Shown here piece after piece: positions 27,657 through 35,975 of a stretch of DNA of 41,265 bases. Location of the stretch: assembly GCF_001657485.1 (NCBI RefSeq), contig NZ_LXFU01000032.1, positions 1 through 41,265 of the forward strand, given 5' to 3'. Source of the stretch: Rhizobium sp. WYCCWR10014. GTDB taxonomy: Bacteria > Pseudomonadota > Alphaproteobacteria > Rhizobiales > Rhizobiaceae. Numbering within the stretch: position 1 is the stretch's first letter; every line of letters begins with the position of its first letter. Position numbers and translations under genes: made by a program. The notes under the pieces were generated by a model. It searched no databases. It saw only the letters and a list, made by a program, of their open reading frames with translations, and was not told the DNA's origin.

Positions 27657-29702
27657 ATGGTTGATGCGACGGATATATCAGCGGGCGTGGAGTCCCTTTC
27701 AAACGTGCGCCGCAGCAAAGGGATCCTCGTAACCAGCCTGATATTCATCATTGCTCTTTCCCTGGTCGCTCTTACCGGAACTTGGGACTGGTTCGCGAAT
27801 CGCTTTTTCGGCTTTTTCCCGCTGCTGATCGGTTTGTTCGTACTCGGCATCCACCCCGTAGTTAGAGTGAAGGCCGCAGTCGTCCTAAGTGGTCTTGCGG
27901 ATTGGCTCGCTAGACGCGGGGCCTTCGTATCAAATCCAGAGGAGGAAGCACCGAAATTCGCGCTGATCCGAATAGTATTTGGGCTCTTCATGATCGAGCG
28001 CGCCTTCTGGGTGATCTCCTATCTTGAGCCTTCGGATTGGGGGCAGCCATCGATTTGGTTGACTGCCATGATGGGATTGCTCTGCGGCGTCTTGGTGACA
28101 GCGGGTCTGCTGACGCAGTACACTCTCGTGTATCTGATCGTTTTTCAGTGGCAGATGGGAGACATACTACTCCGCACATCCACATTGGGAAACTGGATCG
28201 CAGCGATGCTTTCAGTGCTTCTGATTTTCGCAAACGCCGGAGCGAATTTTTCGCTGGACCGGCTGCTTATGAAAAGAGGCACGTTCGCGTGCAAGGTCAT
28301 CTCAGCGTTCTACTATGACAACGGTTTGCCAAGTGAATCCGGGCTGCAGCTCGCAAAGTTGATGACGCTCGCCTGTTACTGGTGCGTGTGCCTGTACTCG
28401 CTTTCGATCCATTTGGCCGAGCCTGCCTGGATGTCAGGTTCGGCTGGCCCACTGCTGCTCACCAATAACTTCATGTCCAGATATTCGAGTGAGTTTAGCT
28501 GGCTGCTTTCGCAAGGCCCGATCCCGGTTTTCCTGGCGCGCGTATCACTCTGGGCGATGTTGCCGTGGTATCTTCTGCTGCTTCCGTTTGTGCTTCTCGG
28601 CGGAGTGTTTCGCAAATATGTAATCATGTGGGGCTTGCTGTTCTTCGGGCTGAGCCTATTCATCCTCCAGCTCGGGTGGCTAGCCCAATTCGAGTTCCTG
28701 TTCTTGGCCGCCTTGTTTTGGAGCAAGACATTCATCAGTGGCGCAAACAGGCTGCAGGTGGCGTACGATGACCGCTGCAACCTGTGCGATAGAACGGTGA
28801 CGTTCGTAAAGGCCGTCGATCTCTTCAGGCGAGTCCACCTTAAGCCGTTGTCCAAGAACATTCCTTGGCTTATCGAAGTCGGCATCGATCCAGATGATGC
28901 ACGAAAGGACCTTTACGCTGTCGACGTCAGCAGCGGGAATGCCGTCAAGGGCTACGAGTTCTATGTGCTTTTATCGAAGCACGTGTTCCTTTTGCTGCCG
29001 CTTCATCCGTTGCTCATAGTCGGTCGATATTTGGGCGGACCGGCAGTGTACAGGTTCGTTGCCGAGCGTCGGACGAGGATGTTCGGCGTCTGTCAAATCC
29101 CTACGCCAAAGCCAGAGTATACGCTGTTGCCAACGGGCCAGATGGTCCACAAGGACATCGTCCCGGGTGATCCGATCTCCACCGTCTTCTGTCATGTAAT
29201 GATTTTGCTGGCATGCTTTGCTATCTCGCTTCCTCTGCCGTACCTGGTGAAGAATCCTCCGACGGTCCTGCGGAAAATCCAGAGATCCGTTGCGGCCCCG
29301 ACGAACGCAGCTGGTATCTACGGGGTCGGTCCAATTGACGTGTTTAATTCTACCGATCTTCGGATGGCTGAGAACTGGTTTACCCTCAGCAAGAAGACCA
29401 AGGACGGCTTCGAACAGCTTCTTCCAATATTCTCCGAGGACGGGAAACGTCTAGCTGCTCACAGATCGGACCGGGTCTATTTTGGGAACACTGTGGCGTT
29501 CAGGCGCGGCGTAATCGGGAAGGAGGGCTGCCAATTTGAAGCGTTTCGCCAGCAGGTCAGCTACCTTGGCGAAAACGAACATTCAAACGGTGAGACCCTC
29601 ATTTATCGTCAGTACGTGGAGCCGCTACCCAGCGTGGATTTGCTACTGCGGGGCCAATATATGGCGAGCGAGAGACGACTGGTTTGCGAAGTGACGTTTT
29701 AG
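27657..29702 (+). CDS. HTTM-domain membrane protein fused to a DCC (DUF393) thiol-disulfide domain
   Basis: A 681-residue protein. Residues ~1-360 hold many membrane segments in the pattern of HTTM/vitamin-K-dependent carboxylase-related proteins (FALIRIVFGLFMIERAFW, the Met-Gly-Asp of WQMGDILLR, and the later LGWLAQFEFLFLAALFW). A DCC motif follows near residue 370 (YDDRCNLCDR, Asp-x2-Cys-x2-Cys) with a thioredoxin-like domain, then another hydrophobic segment (HVMILLACFAISLPLPYLV) and a ~150-residue C-terminal domain of unknown type. TTG 27651 is possible, but ATG 27657 is preferred. Its function is unknown; a redox or membrane modification role is inferred. It sits between two broken gene ends and looks inserted. 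Confidence 0.8.
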   Translation: MVDATDISAGVESLSNVRRSKGILVTSLIFIIALSLVALTGTWDWFANRFFGFFPLLIGLFVLGIHPVVRVKAAVVLSGLADWLARRGAFVSNPEEEAPKFALIRIVFGLFMIERAFWVISYLEPSDWGQPSIWLTAMMGLLCGVLVTAGLLTQYTLVYLIVFQWQMGDILLRTSTLGNWIAAMLSVLLIFANAGANFSLDRLLMKRGTFACKVISAFYYDNGLPSESGLQLAKLMTLACYWCVCLYSLSIHLAEPAWMSGSAGPLLLTNNFMSRYSSEFSWLLSQGPIPVFLARVSLWAMLPWYLLLLPFVLLGGVFRKYVIMWGLLFFGLSLFILQLGWLAQFEFLFLAALFWSKTFISGANRLQVAYDDRCNLCDRTVTFVKAVDLFRRVHLKPLSKNIPWLIEVGIDPDDARKDLYAVDVSSGNAVKGYEFYVLLSKHVFLLLPLHPLLIVGRYLGGPAVYRFVAERRTRMFGVCQIPTPKPEYTLLPTGQMVHKDIVPGDPISTVFCHVMILLACFAISLPLPYLVKNPPTVLRKIQRSVAAPTNAAGIYGVGPIDVFNSTDLRMAENWFTLSKKTKDGFEQLLPIFSEDGKRLAAHRSDRVYFGNTVAFRRGVIGKEGCQFEAFRQQVSYLGENEHSNGETLIYRQYVEPLPSVDLLLRGQYMASERRLVCEVTF

Positions 29703-30114
29703 CGGAACTGTCGACGTTTGAGGGCGGCTGTCCATATACAATCATCTTTCATCAGGACTGGGGAGGCGAGTTCGCTAATCCTGAATCGTTTTTGCTGCGA
29801 TGACCAAAAGGACTTTATCTGCTCCGGCTTCTTGTTAAAACCCTCGTGGTCAAGAGAATTATCGTCCTTCGTCGGCGGCTCCTGCGAACCGTCGAGCTGC
29901 TGTCCTGTGACGTGACTGGTTCAGTTCAACCCAGAGCTCCTTCGGAGCACGCCGCCGTATCGGCCTCCTATCATCGCGGGGCTCATCAAGACGCGAACCA
30001 TACCATCTGATTACCGAGACTCTAGTCAGCCCATCGACGATCAGCGGGCGCTGCCAATCTCCTTGAACAGGATGCCCCGAGGAGGCGCGTTGACGATCTC
30101 CCAACAAACAATGA
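29703..30114. other. Non-coding or scrambled segment
   Basis: About 410 bp between the HTTM-DCC gene and the remnant of the GT-C-like homologue. Frames of 60-80 codons exist on both strands (for example 29859-30107 on the - strand, Arg-rich), but no domain is recognisable. It may hold recombination debris. Confidence 0.45.
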
Positions 30115-30234
30115 TGTGCAGCCGCAGGCGCAGGCGGCTATGATGCCAGCCGTACTCAAGAGCTTTACAAACCGACGGCAGCGAGTGAGGCTTTGAACGC
30201 CTGCCGTGCCATTCGAGCGAAGGAAATGAAGTGA
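30115..30234 (+). pseudogene. C-terminal remnant of a diverged GT-C-like homologue
   Basis: The frame 30115-30234 encodes 39 residues that align with the end of the protein ending at 27474. Compare GAGGYDASRTQELYKP with GAGGYIASRVQELYRP, followed by a conserved L-x-AC-x-A-x-R-x-K pattern. About 20 of 35 residues match. An in-frame TGA lies immediately upstream at 30112-30114. Its own stop overlaps the wbqC GTG by GTGA, the same layout as at 27471-27474. Confidence 0.85.
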
Positions 30235-30923
30235 AGAAGGTGGCTATCGTCCAGTCAAACTATATCCCGTGGAAGGGTTATTTCGATATGATCGCTGCCG
30301 TGGATGAGTTTATCCTCTACGACGACATGCAATATACGCGACGTGATTGGCGCAATCGCAATCAGATCAAGACGCCTCAGGGGATTCAATGGCTCACAGT
30401 CCCCGTTCAGGTAAAGGGAAAGTACCATCAGAAAATCCGAGAAACTGAGATAGAAGGCACCGAATGGGCGAACGCCCATTGGAAGAGCCTGATCCAGAAC
30501 TATCGTCGTGCTGCACACTTTGAGGAAATCGCTGTGTGGCTGGAGCCTCTTTACCTGAATGAACCGCCAAGTCACCTTTCGCCGCTCAATCGCCGATTCA
30601 TTGAAGCAATCTGCAATTATCTCTCAATCCAAACTGTAATTTCCCATTCATGGGACTACACGTTAGTGGAAGGAAAGACAGAGCGTCTGGCTGCGCTTTG
30701 TGCTCAAGCGGGTGGCACAGAGTACGTATCTGGCCCCGCGGCAAAAGACTATGTAGATGAAGAAGTCTTTGAAGAACGAGGAATTAGGCTTACCTGGTTC
30801 GACTATGCCAGCTATCCTAAATACCCTCAGCTCTGGGGTGAATTCGTTCATGGAGTGACGATCCTCGATCTTCTCTTTAATTGTGGAAGGGACACGCGAA
30901 ATCACATGAGGTACCTGAAATGA
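30231..30923 (+). CDS. wbqC: WbqC-like family protein
   Basis: A 230-residue protein of the WbqC-like family found in O-antigen loci. The N-terminal [14 protein letters not shown], the [19 protein letters not shown] block and ISHSW near residue 140 are family hallmarks. No signal or membrane segment is visible, so it is probably cytoplasmic. The biochemical role is not established; association with amino-sugar modification is inferred from gene context (rfbA, wecE and methyltransferases downstream). The start is a GTG with AAGGAA 6 bp upstream. The complete copy is here and a 15-codon copy is at 27471. Confidence 0.9.
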   Translation: MKKVAIVQSNYIPWKGYFDMIAAVDEFILYDDMQYTRRDWRNRNQIKTPQGIQWLTVPVQVKGKYHQKIRETEIEGTEWANAHWKSLIQNYRRAAHFEEIAVWLEPLYLNEPPSHLSPLNRRFIEAICNYLSIQTVISHSWDYTLVEGKTERLAALCAQAGGTEYVSGPAAKDYVDEEVFEERGIRLTWFDYASYPKYPQLWGEFVHGVTILDLLFNCGRDTRNHMRYLK

Positions 30924-31332
30924 AACCTTCACAGCGCCAAATTTCTGGTCCTCTAGTGAATTGCGCTTTTGAGAGTGGCGGAAATGATTGGGCACCGCTG
31001 GAGGTGTTTCGGTGTTTCGACACTCTCGCCACCAACTCCCGGGAACAAGGAAACGAAGGGTGGATGATCGGCGCTCTCTGTAGCCTGGAGGCTGCAATGT
31101 AAATAGCGTGGGGCAGTTTTGATCCTTGGGAGAGGCATAATGAGTTGACTAACACTTGAATCTTTGGCGTGGGTTTCCGGCGCCGCACCACCCTTTGGAG
31201 CATTGGTGCGCGTGTGCAGAAAGAAGAAAGCGTACCGGATACTGGCGCCAATCCTCCACACTTTTAAGGCTTGCGCGTGGTGACAAAATTGCGTTATTGC
31301 GGTCCGCTAGCAAGCACTGCGGGGGACTTCGC
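30924..31332. other. Gap without a convincing gene
   Basis: About 410 bp between wbqC and the next methyltransferase. A short frame from 30920 to 31102 and the upstream extension of the methyltransferase frame have no recognisable domain. This may be a cassette-joining scar. Confidence 0.45.
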
Positions 31333-32511
31333 TTGACGGAATATATTTCTAGGTGTCCCGCATGTGGGTCAGCAGATTGTAGAAATCTACCTATTCCGCA
31401 TGCAGCCCGCTCGATGGTTAGCGACGGCAAGGTGGTATCGAATCCTCTTAAGCGCTGTTCTTGTAACAACTGCGGCCATGGCTTCCACACCCAAAGTTTT
31501 TCAGAAGAGCAAATAAAAGAGATTTATAGCGCCGACTACTCGATCGGCCTGCGAGACGCGGTGGCGGAGGCTGCGCGCTCCGCCGAATATAGCCGACAGA
31601 TAGAAGCTTTCTTGACGCATCATCTGGGGAATGAAGCCAATTTTTCCAAAATCATAGAGTTTGGATGCGGCAGCGGTACGTTGCTCGGTCATCTGACCAA
31701 GAGGCTTGGCGCTCAAATTTCAACCGGAGTGGAGCCTAGTTCCCGGATAGCCGCGAATGCGCGTTCAAACGTGGGAGGTCGAATTTCCATCCACGAGGGT
31801 TTTGCTGAGCAGTTCGAGGCCTCCCCCCCCGGCTACAATCTTTGCCTGTCCGTTAACGTGATAGAGCACACACGTAATCCCCTCGGTTTTCTGCAAGCAT
31901 GCCGACGCGTCATTGTTAAAACGGGGAATATTGTCGTCATTTGTCCGGATGGAGAAATCGTAGGGTCGGAGTTGCTGTTTTACGATCATATATCCAACTT
32001 TACGTCCGCTTCCTTGGCAATGATTGTAGCGGGTGCAAACCTGCGGATGGTTGCGAACTCCCCCTTAACGGGCAGCCTGCAGGGATTTAGGATTTACCTG
32101 TTGCAGTTCGGCGACGCTGACCCTGACAGTCAGATCCGCGGCTTCGCCTTTCTTTCTCAGGAGCGCGCAGAGTATGTGAACACGTGGAGCAAGATACGAG
32201 ACGCGACCAACCGAGTGCTTAAGGGCCGGAAGTATGGCATCTTCGGCACGGGTGAGTATTCGGATCTTCTTCACGCCTATAGCCCGTCCGTGATCGAAAA
32301 CGCAGAGTTTTTTGTTAGGGATCAACCGGTAGAGGCGGATTTCTATGGTAAACCTGTTGTATCGGTCAAAGACTTCTTGAGCTTTCCAAGAATGCCCCTG
32401 ATCGCGGCTGTGCACGAGCGAAGCTGGTCGCTCATCCGAGATCGTTTTGGATCGGAGGATGTTCCGATCTTTCATTCTCTTGAAATTGCAAGGCAGGATG
32501 CCATCCTATGA
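31333..32511 (+). CDS. SAM-dependent methyltransferase with N-terminal zinc-type cysteines (C-methyltransferase-like)
   Basis: A 392-residue three-part protein. The N-terminal cysteine pairs (CPACGSADC and CSCNNCGHGF) resemble the zinc-binding domain of sugar C-methyltransferases. A central class I domain has IIEFGCGSGTLLGHL, GVEPSSR and SVNVIEHTRNP. The C-terminal domain (KYGIFGTGEYSDLL, FYGKPVVSVKDFL) resembles the last domain of that family. TTG 31333 after GCGGGGGAC is chosen because MTEYISRCPACG looks like a true N-terminus; the frame is open further upstream without similarity. Probable role: methyl branching of a keto sugar, or N/O-methylation. The stop overlaps the next start by ATGA. 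Confidence 0.8.
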   Translation: MTEYISRCPACGSADCRNLPIPHAARSMVSDGKVVSNPLKRCSCNNCGHGFHTQSFSEEQIKEIYSADYSIGLRDAVAEAARSAEYSRQIEAFLTHHLGNEANFSKIIEFGCGSGTLLGHLTKRLGAQISTGVEPSSRIAANARSNVGGRISIHEGFAEQFEASPPGYNLCLSVNVIEHTRNPLGFLQACRRVIVKTGNIVVICPDGEIVGSELLFYDHISNFTSASLAMIVAGANLRMVANSPLTGSLQGFRIYLLQFGDADPDSQIRGFAFLSQERAEYVNTWSKIRDATNRVLKGRKYGIFGTGEYSDLLHAYSPSVIENAEFFVRDQPVEADFYGKPVVSVKDFLSFPRMPLIAAVHERSWSLIRDRFGSEDVPIFHSLEIARQDAIL

Positions 32512-33329
32512 CGGAAATTTCTCGCTACGGCGTTATTGCGACAACCGAAGCAAACGACATTTACGACATCCTCGCGGAGGAGGTCAGGCTACTGGGATAC
32601 ACTACGCTAGATTCCGGATTGGCCGGGGCTCAGCTCGATGAACTCTCGCAGTTGTTCAATAGAGCGGAGTTAGAATACGATACCGAGGCAACAGACCGAG
32701 GTTATGATCTTAGCAAGATTAATGAGCGTGATACGATTCGCCTCCTTCCGATGGTGTGCCCCAATTTCTGGGAGGTCGTTTTCAATCGGCCACTTCATGT
32801 GTTATTGTCGCGGCTCCTCGGCGGTTACTTCATCCTGAACCAGGTGAACGGCCTGATAAACCGCGGCCACCAAAGCAAATACCACCAAGCCCAGTATCAC
32901 AGAGATCTTCCGTATCAGCATTTCACTAGCTCTCGGCCGCTCGCTATCAATGCACTCTTTGCATTAGACGACTTCACTATCGAAAATGGCTCCACGCGCG
33001 TGATCCCTGGAACACATCATCGTGAAGCGTTTCCACCTGACGAAGTTGTTCGGCGCTTGGAGACCCACGTCACCGTCAAACGGGGGACGTTCATTGTCTT
33101 GGACTGCATGGTTTATCACGCCGGCAGCACCAATAAGACCGATAAAAATCGTCGCGCCATTAATCACGTCTTCACAATTCCTATGCTGCGTCAGCAGTTC
33201 CATATTCCTTCTGTGCTAGGTGAAGCTCCAGATTTTACAGAGCAGCAAAAGAAAATACTGGGCTATGGCCTAGATGAATTTCGTTCAGTTGGCGACTGGT
33301 TCAACTCTCGGTTGCCGAAAGTCAAATGA
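32508..33329 (+). CDS. Phytanoyl-CoA dioxygenase (PhyH) family Fe(II)/2-oxoglutarate oxygenase
   Basis: A 273-residue protein with a double-stranded beta-helix oxygenase pattern. The iron ligands His131 and Asp133 are in QYHRDLPYQH and the distal His204 is in VYHAGS. A 2-oxoglutarate-binding arginine is at about 215-216 in KNRRAINH. ENGSTRVIPGTHH is diagnostic for PhyH. It may hydroxylate or oxidise a sugar or an N-acyl group made by the neighbouring enzymes. It is joined by 4-bp overlaps to a methyltransferase upstream and a GtrB-like transferase downstream. Confidence 0.88.
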   Translation: MTEISRYGVIATTEANDIYDILAEEVRLLGYTTLDSGLAGAQLDELSQLFNRAELEYDTEATDRGYDLSKINERDTIRLLPMVCPNFWEVVFNRPLHVLLSRLLGGYFILNQVNGLINRGHQSKYHQAQYHRDLPYQHFTSSRPLAINALFALDDFTIENGSTRVIPGTHHREAFPPDEVVRRLETHVTVKRGTFIVLDCMVYHAGSTNKTDKNRRAINHVFTIPMLRQQFHIPSVLGEAPDFTEQQKKILGYGLDEFRSVGDWFNSRLPKVK

Positions 33330-34273
33330 GTTCCATGACACGCAAGTTATCCATTGTTACCACTCTATACAGGTCAATGGACACAATCGATGAGTTCATC
33401 CAACGTGCCTTGGCCGCGGGAGAGGCGGTATCGGATGATATTGAAATCGTGATTGTCGATGATGGCAGTCCGGACGGTTCGGCGAACATCGTGCGAAATT
33501 GGGTTGAGCGCGACGCTCGGATCTCGCTATTATGCTTGAGCAGAAATTTCGGGCATCATAAAGCGATGCTCGTGGGTTTGGAGCATGCCCAAGGCGACCT
33601 AATATTCCTGATTGACAGCGATCTCGAGGAGCCTCCCGAGTTGCTTTCGGAAATGGCGCAGGTTTTGCGGGGAAAAGCTGTTGATTGTCTCTACGGGCTG
33701 CAGGAACGTCGGAAAGGCGGCCGGATGGAGCGGATATCGGGGCACCTTTTTTATTGGCTTTTCTCCGCGTTAAGCGAGGTACGCCTACCCCAGAACGTAT
33801 CAACGATGCGATTGATGACCCGTCGCTATGTATCCGCTCTACTTAAATTTCGCGACAAAAACCCAGTCTTCGTTCCACTAAGCATTCTTGTTGGCTATCC
33901 CCAGGCATCGTTCCCTTTTGTCAAAGCCAGCACCTCGGATACGACCTACTCGTTAGGAAGGCGGATTGCTCTGACCGCCCTTGCTATCACGACGTTTTCA
34001 GCCAAGCCACTGATATTAATGCTGTGCTTCAGCTTAATGATGGCTTTCTTAGGTATCGTCTACGGCGGGTTTGTTGTGGTGCGCGCGCTGATCGGACCGG
34101 TCCAAGACGGATGGGCGTCACTCATGGCCGTCGTGGTCTTTTTCTTCAGCTTGAATGCTGTTTTTACCGGGCTGATGGGCCTTTATGTCAAGCAGATCCT
34201 GGAGGAGGTGAAGGATAGACCGCGCTCGATCATTCAAGATATCTATTCTAAAAGGAATTCCTCAGAGACCTAG
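33326..34273 (+). CDS. GtrB/DPM1-like family 2 glycosyltransferase with C-terminal membrane helices
   Basis: A 315-residue GT2. VIVDDGSPDGS (residues ~42-52), the CLSRNFGHHKAM block and the DSDLEEPPE acidic motif (97-105) are characteristic of polyprenyl-phosphate sugar synthases. Two membrane helices near the C-terminus (LILMLCFSLMMAFLGIVYGG and LMAVVVFFFSLNAVFTGLMG) match GtrB. It would load a sugar on undecaprenyl phosphate. A GtrA-type flippase is encoded at 36834-37310 and could move the product outward to a GT-C enzyme such as the one at 25636. Confidence 0.9.
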   Translation: MSSMTRKLSIVTTLYRSMDTIDEFIQRALAAGEAVSDDIEIVIVDDGSPDGSANIVRNWVERDARISLLCLSRNFGHHKAMLVGLEHAQGDLIFLIDSDLEEPPELLSEMAQVLRGKAVDCLYGLQERRKGGRMERISGHLFYWLFSALSEVRLPQNVSTMRLMTRRYVSALLKFRDKNPVFVPLSILVGYPQASFPFVKASTSDTTYSLGRRIALTALAITTFSAKPLILMLCFSLMMAFLGIVYGGFVVVRALIGPVQDGWASLMAVVVFFFSLNAVFTGLMGLYVKQILEEVKDRPRSIIQDIYSKRNSSET

Positions 34274-34677
34274 CCGATCTATTCCGAAAAATACTCACGC
34301 GCTTTACAAAAGTTGGAGGGGCGTTTCCAACGTCGTCAGCCGGGCGGTATATGCTGTCGCGGGTGTTGGAGTAGATATTGCTGGAATGGCTACCACGTGG
34401 CGTGACCTACCTGGAGTTCATGTTGATGATCGCCCGCGTCAATCGTAGATACCCGTCACTTGAGTATTCGGACGCGGTAACCGGCTCACGGGAAATGACC
34501 AAAATTGGGATACGAGATGTTGCTGGTCCCTCACAAATGCGAGCGCTGAAAGCGATAACGAAGATCGAAGGAAGACCTCATATTTCTTTGAGTGGCGGAC
34601 TGGTAGTGTGTTTATAGGATTTTTGAGAACAATTAGCGCCGCTAAACATCAGCGCCCTTACACGTGGTGGGACATTC
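34274..34677. other. Gap without a convincing gene
   Basis: About 400 bp. One frame, 34378-34617 on the + strand (79 codons, non-ATG start), contains RYPSLEYSDAVTGSREMTK but matches nothing I recognise and lacks a good ribosome-binding site. It separates two otherwise overlapping gene chains and may be a joining scar. Confidence 0.45.
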
Positions 34678-35313
34678 ATGGTTGAATCGAGTGATGACAT
34701 CCTGAAGGATGTGGCTGACTATTATTCGGGACGGATCGCTGAACATGGCCAAACCGCAGCAGGTGTTGACTGGAACAGCCAAGCCGGCCAAATCATGCGC
34801 TTCAATCAACTTCTCAAAGTGGTCGATTCTTCGCAACCATATTCTATCGCCGATATAGGATGCGGATATGGAGCGTTGCTTGACCACCTCTCGCAGTTGG
34901 GACACGCCACTCGGTATATAGGTGTCGACATTGCTCTGCCGATGATTGAAGCCGCCCGTTCGCGTATCGCCGCGTCGCCGGACGTGACTTTTAGGCCGGG
35001 TAACTCGCCAGGTGAGATCGTCGATTATTCTGTAGCGTCGGGAATTTTCAATGTGCGGCTTAGTCGGACGGACGAGGAGTGGCTTGCGTATCTGGTGGAA
35101 ACACTGGACATGATGAACATATCCAGTCGGACAGGTTTTTCTTTCAATTGTCTAACATCCTATTCTGACGAAGCCCGGATGCGGGGTGATCTTTTTTACG
35201 CCAACCCGCTGGACTTATTCGATCTTTGCAAACGGCGCTATTCACGGCAGGTAGCTTTGTTACATGACTATGAGCTATACGAGTTTACGATGATCGTGAG
35301 GAAGTTGCCATGA
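34678..35313 (+). CDS. Class I SAM-dependent methyltransferase
   Basis: A 211-residue protein with SAM motif SIADIGCGYGALLDHL, motif II GVDIALPMIEAAR and a C-terminal region (FNCLTSYSDE, FYANPLDLFDLCKRRYS) seen in compact sugar methyltransferases. ATG 34678 is used. The end overlaps the PglD-like gene by ATGA. This is one of three methyltransferases in the second locus, suggesting a heavily methylated or N-acyl-methylated sugar. Confidence 0.85.
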   Translation: MVESSDDILKDVADYYSGRIAEHGQTAAGVDWNSQAGQIMRFNQLLKVVDSSQPYSIADIGCGYGALLDHLSQLGHATRYIGVDIALPMIEAARSRIAASPDVTFRPGNSPGEIVDYSVASGIFNVRLSRTDEEWLAYLVETLDMMNISSRTGFSFNCLTSYSDEARMRGDLFYANPLDLFDLCKRRYSRQVALLHDYELYEFTMIVRKLP

Positions 35314-35975
35314 GGCGGAAGCTCGTCATTTTTGGGACAGGTGAAATTGCCCAACTCGCCCATTACTATTTCGAAAATGACAGCGATTATGATGTGGTCG
35401 CGTTCACTGTGGACGAAGCTTATTTAACTGATCGAGAGTTTTGTGGCCTGCCGGTCGTTGCCTTCGAAAACGTCGCTGATCGCTATCCCCCGGCCGACCA
35501 TGCCCTTTTCGTCGCACTCAGCTACTCTAAGCTAAATCAAATCCGCAAGCAGAAGTTCGAGGCCGGGCTGGCTCTCGGTTACGACCTGGCAAGCTATATC
35601 AGTTCTAGCGCAACAGTCCTCAACGAGCACTCCGTCGGACGTAATTGTTTTATTCTTGAAGACAATACGATCCAACCATTTTCGCATATTGGTGATAATG
35701 TCACGTTGTGGAGTGGTAACCATATCGGTCATCATTCGGATATTGGAAGTCACACGTTTATTTCCTCGCATGTCGTGGTGTCCGGTGGGGTCAGGATTGG
35801 CGAGCAGTGTTTCATAGGGGTCAATGCCACCCTTCGCGATCACGTTAGTATCGGGGCAAGATGCGTTATCGGTGCCGCAGCGCTCATACTGTCCGATGCC
35901 GAGGCTGATGGAGTCTACGTATCTAGCACCACTGAACGCTCGCGTGTTCCCAGCTCAAAACTGCGCAAGATATGA
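35310..35975 (+). CDS. PglD/NeuD-like sugar acyltransferase
   Basis: A 221-residue two-domain protein. The N-terminal Rossmann-like domain (RRKLVIFGTGEIAQLAHYYF) is of the PglD type, and residues ~110-205 form a left-handed beta-helix (FSHIGDNVTLWSGNHIGHHSDIG, GVRIGEQCFIGVNA). The catalytic His is likely in HIGHHSDIG. PglD relatives N-acetylate 4-amino-4,6-dideoxy sugars, which fits with the WecE transaminase made by the same locus: it could acylate dTDP-Fuc4N. Overlaps both neighbours by 4 bp. Confidence 0.88.
   Translation: MRRKLVIFGTGEIAQLAHYYFENDSDYDVVAFTVDEAYLTDREFCGLPVVAFENVADRYPPADHALFVALSYSKLNQIRKQKFEAGLALGYDLASYISSSATVLNEHSVGRNCFILEDNTIQPFSHIGDNVTLWSGNHIGHHSDIGSHTFISSHVVVSGGVRIGEQCFIGVNATLRDHVSIGARCVIGAAALILSDAEADGVYVSSTTERSRVPSSKLRKI

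Noticed and set aside
29859..30107. Possible transposase fragment on the - strand
   Set aside because: The Arg-rich translation vaguely recalls transposase ends, but no DDE motif, terminal repeats or target duplication could be seen.
34378..34617. A 79-codon frame as a small gene
   Set aside because: It has a non-ATG start, no ribosome-binding site and no recognised similarity; listed only as part of the gap.
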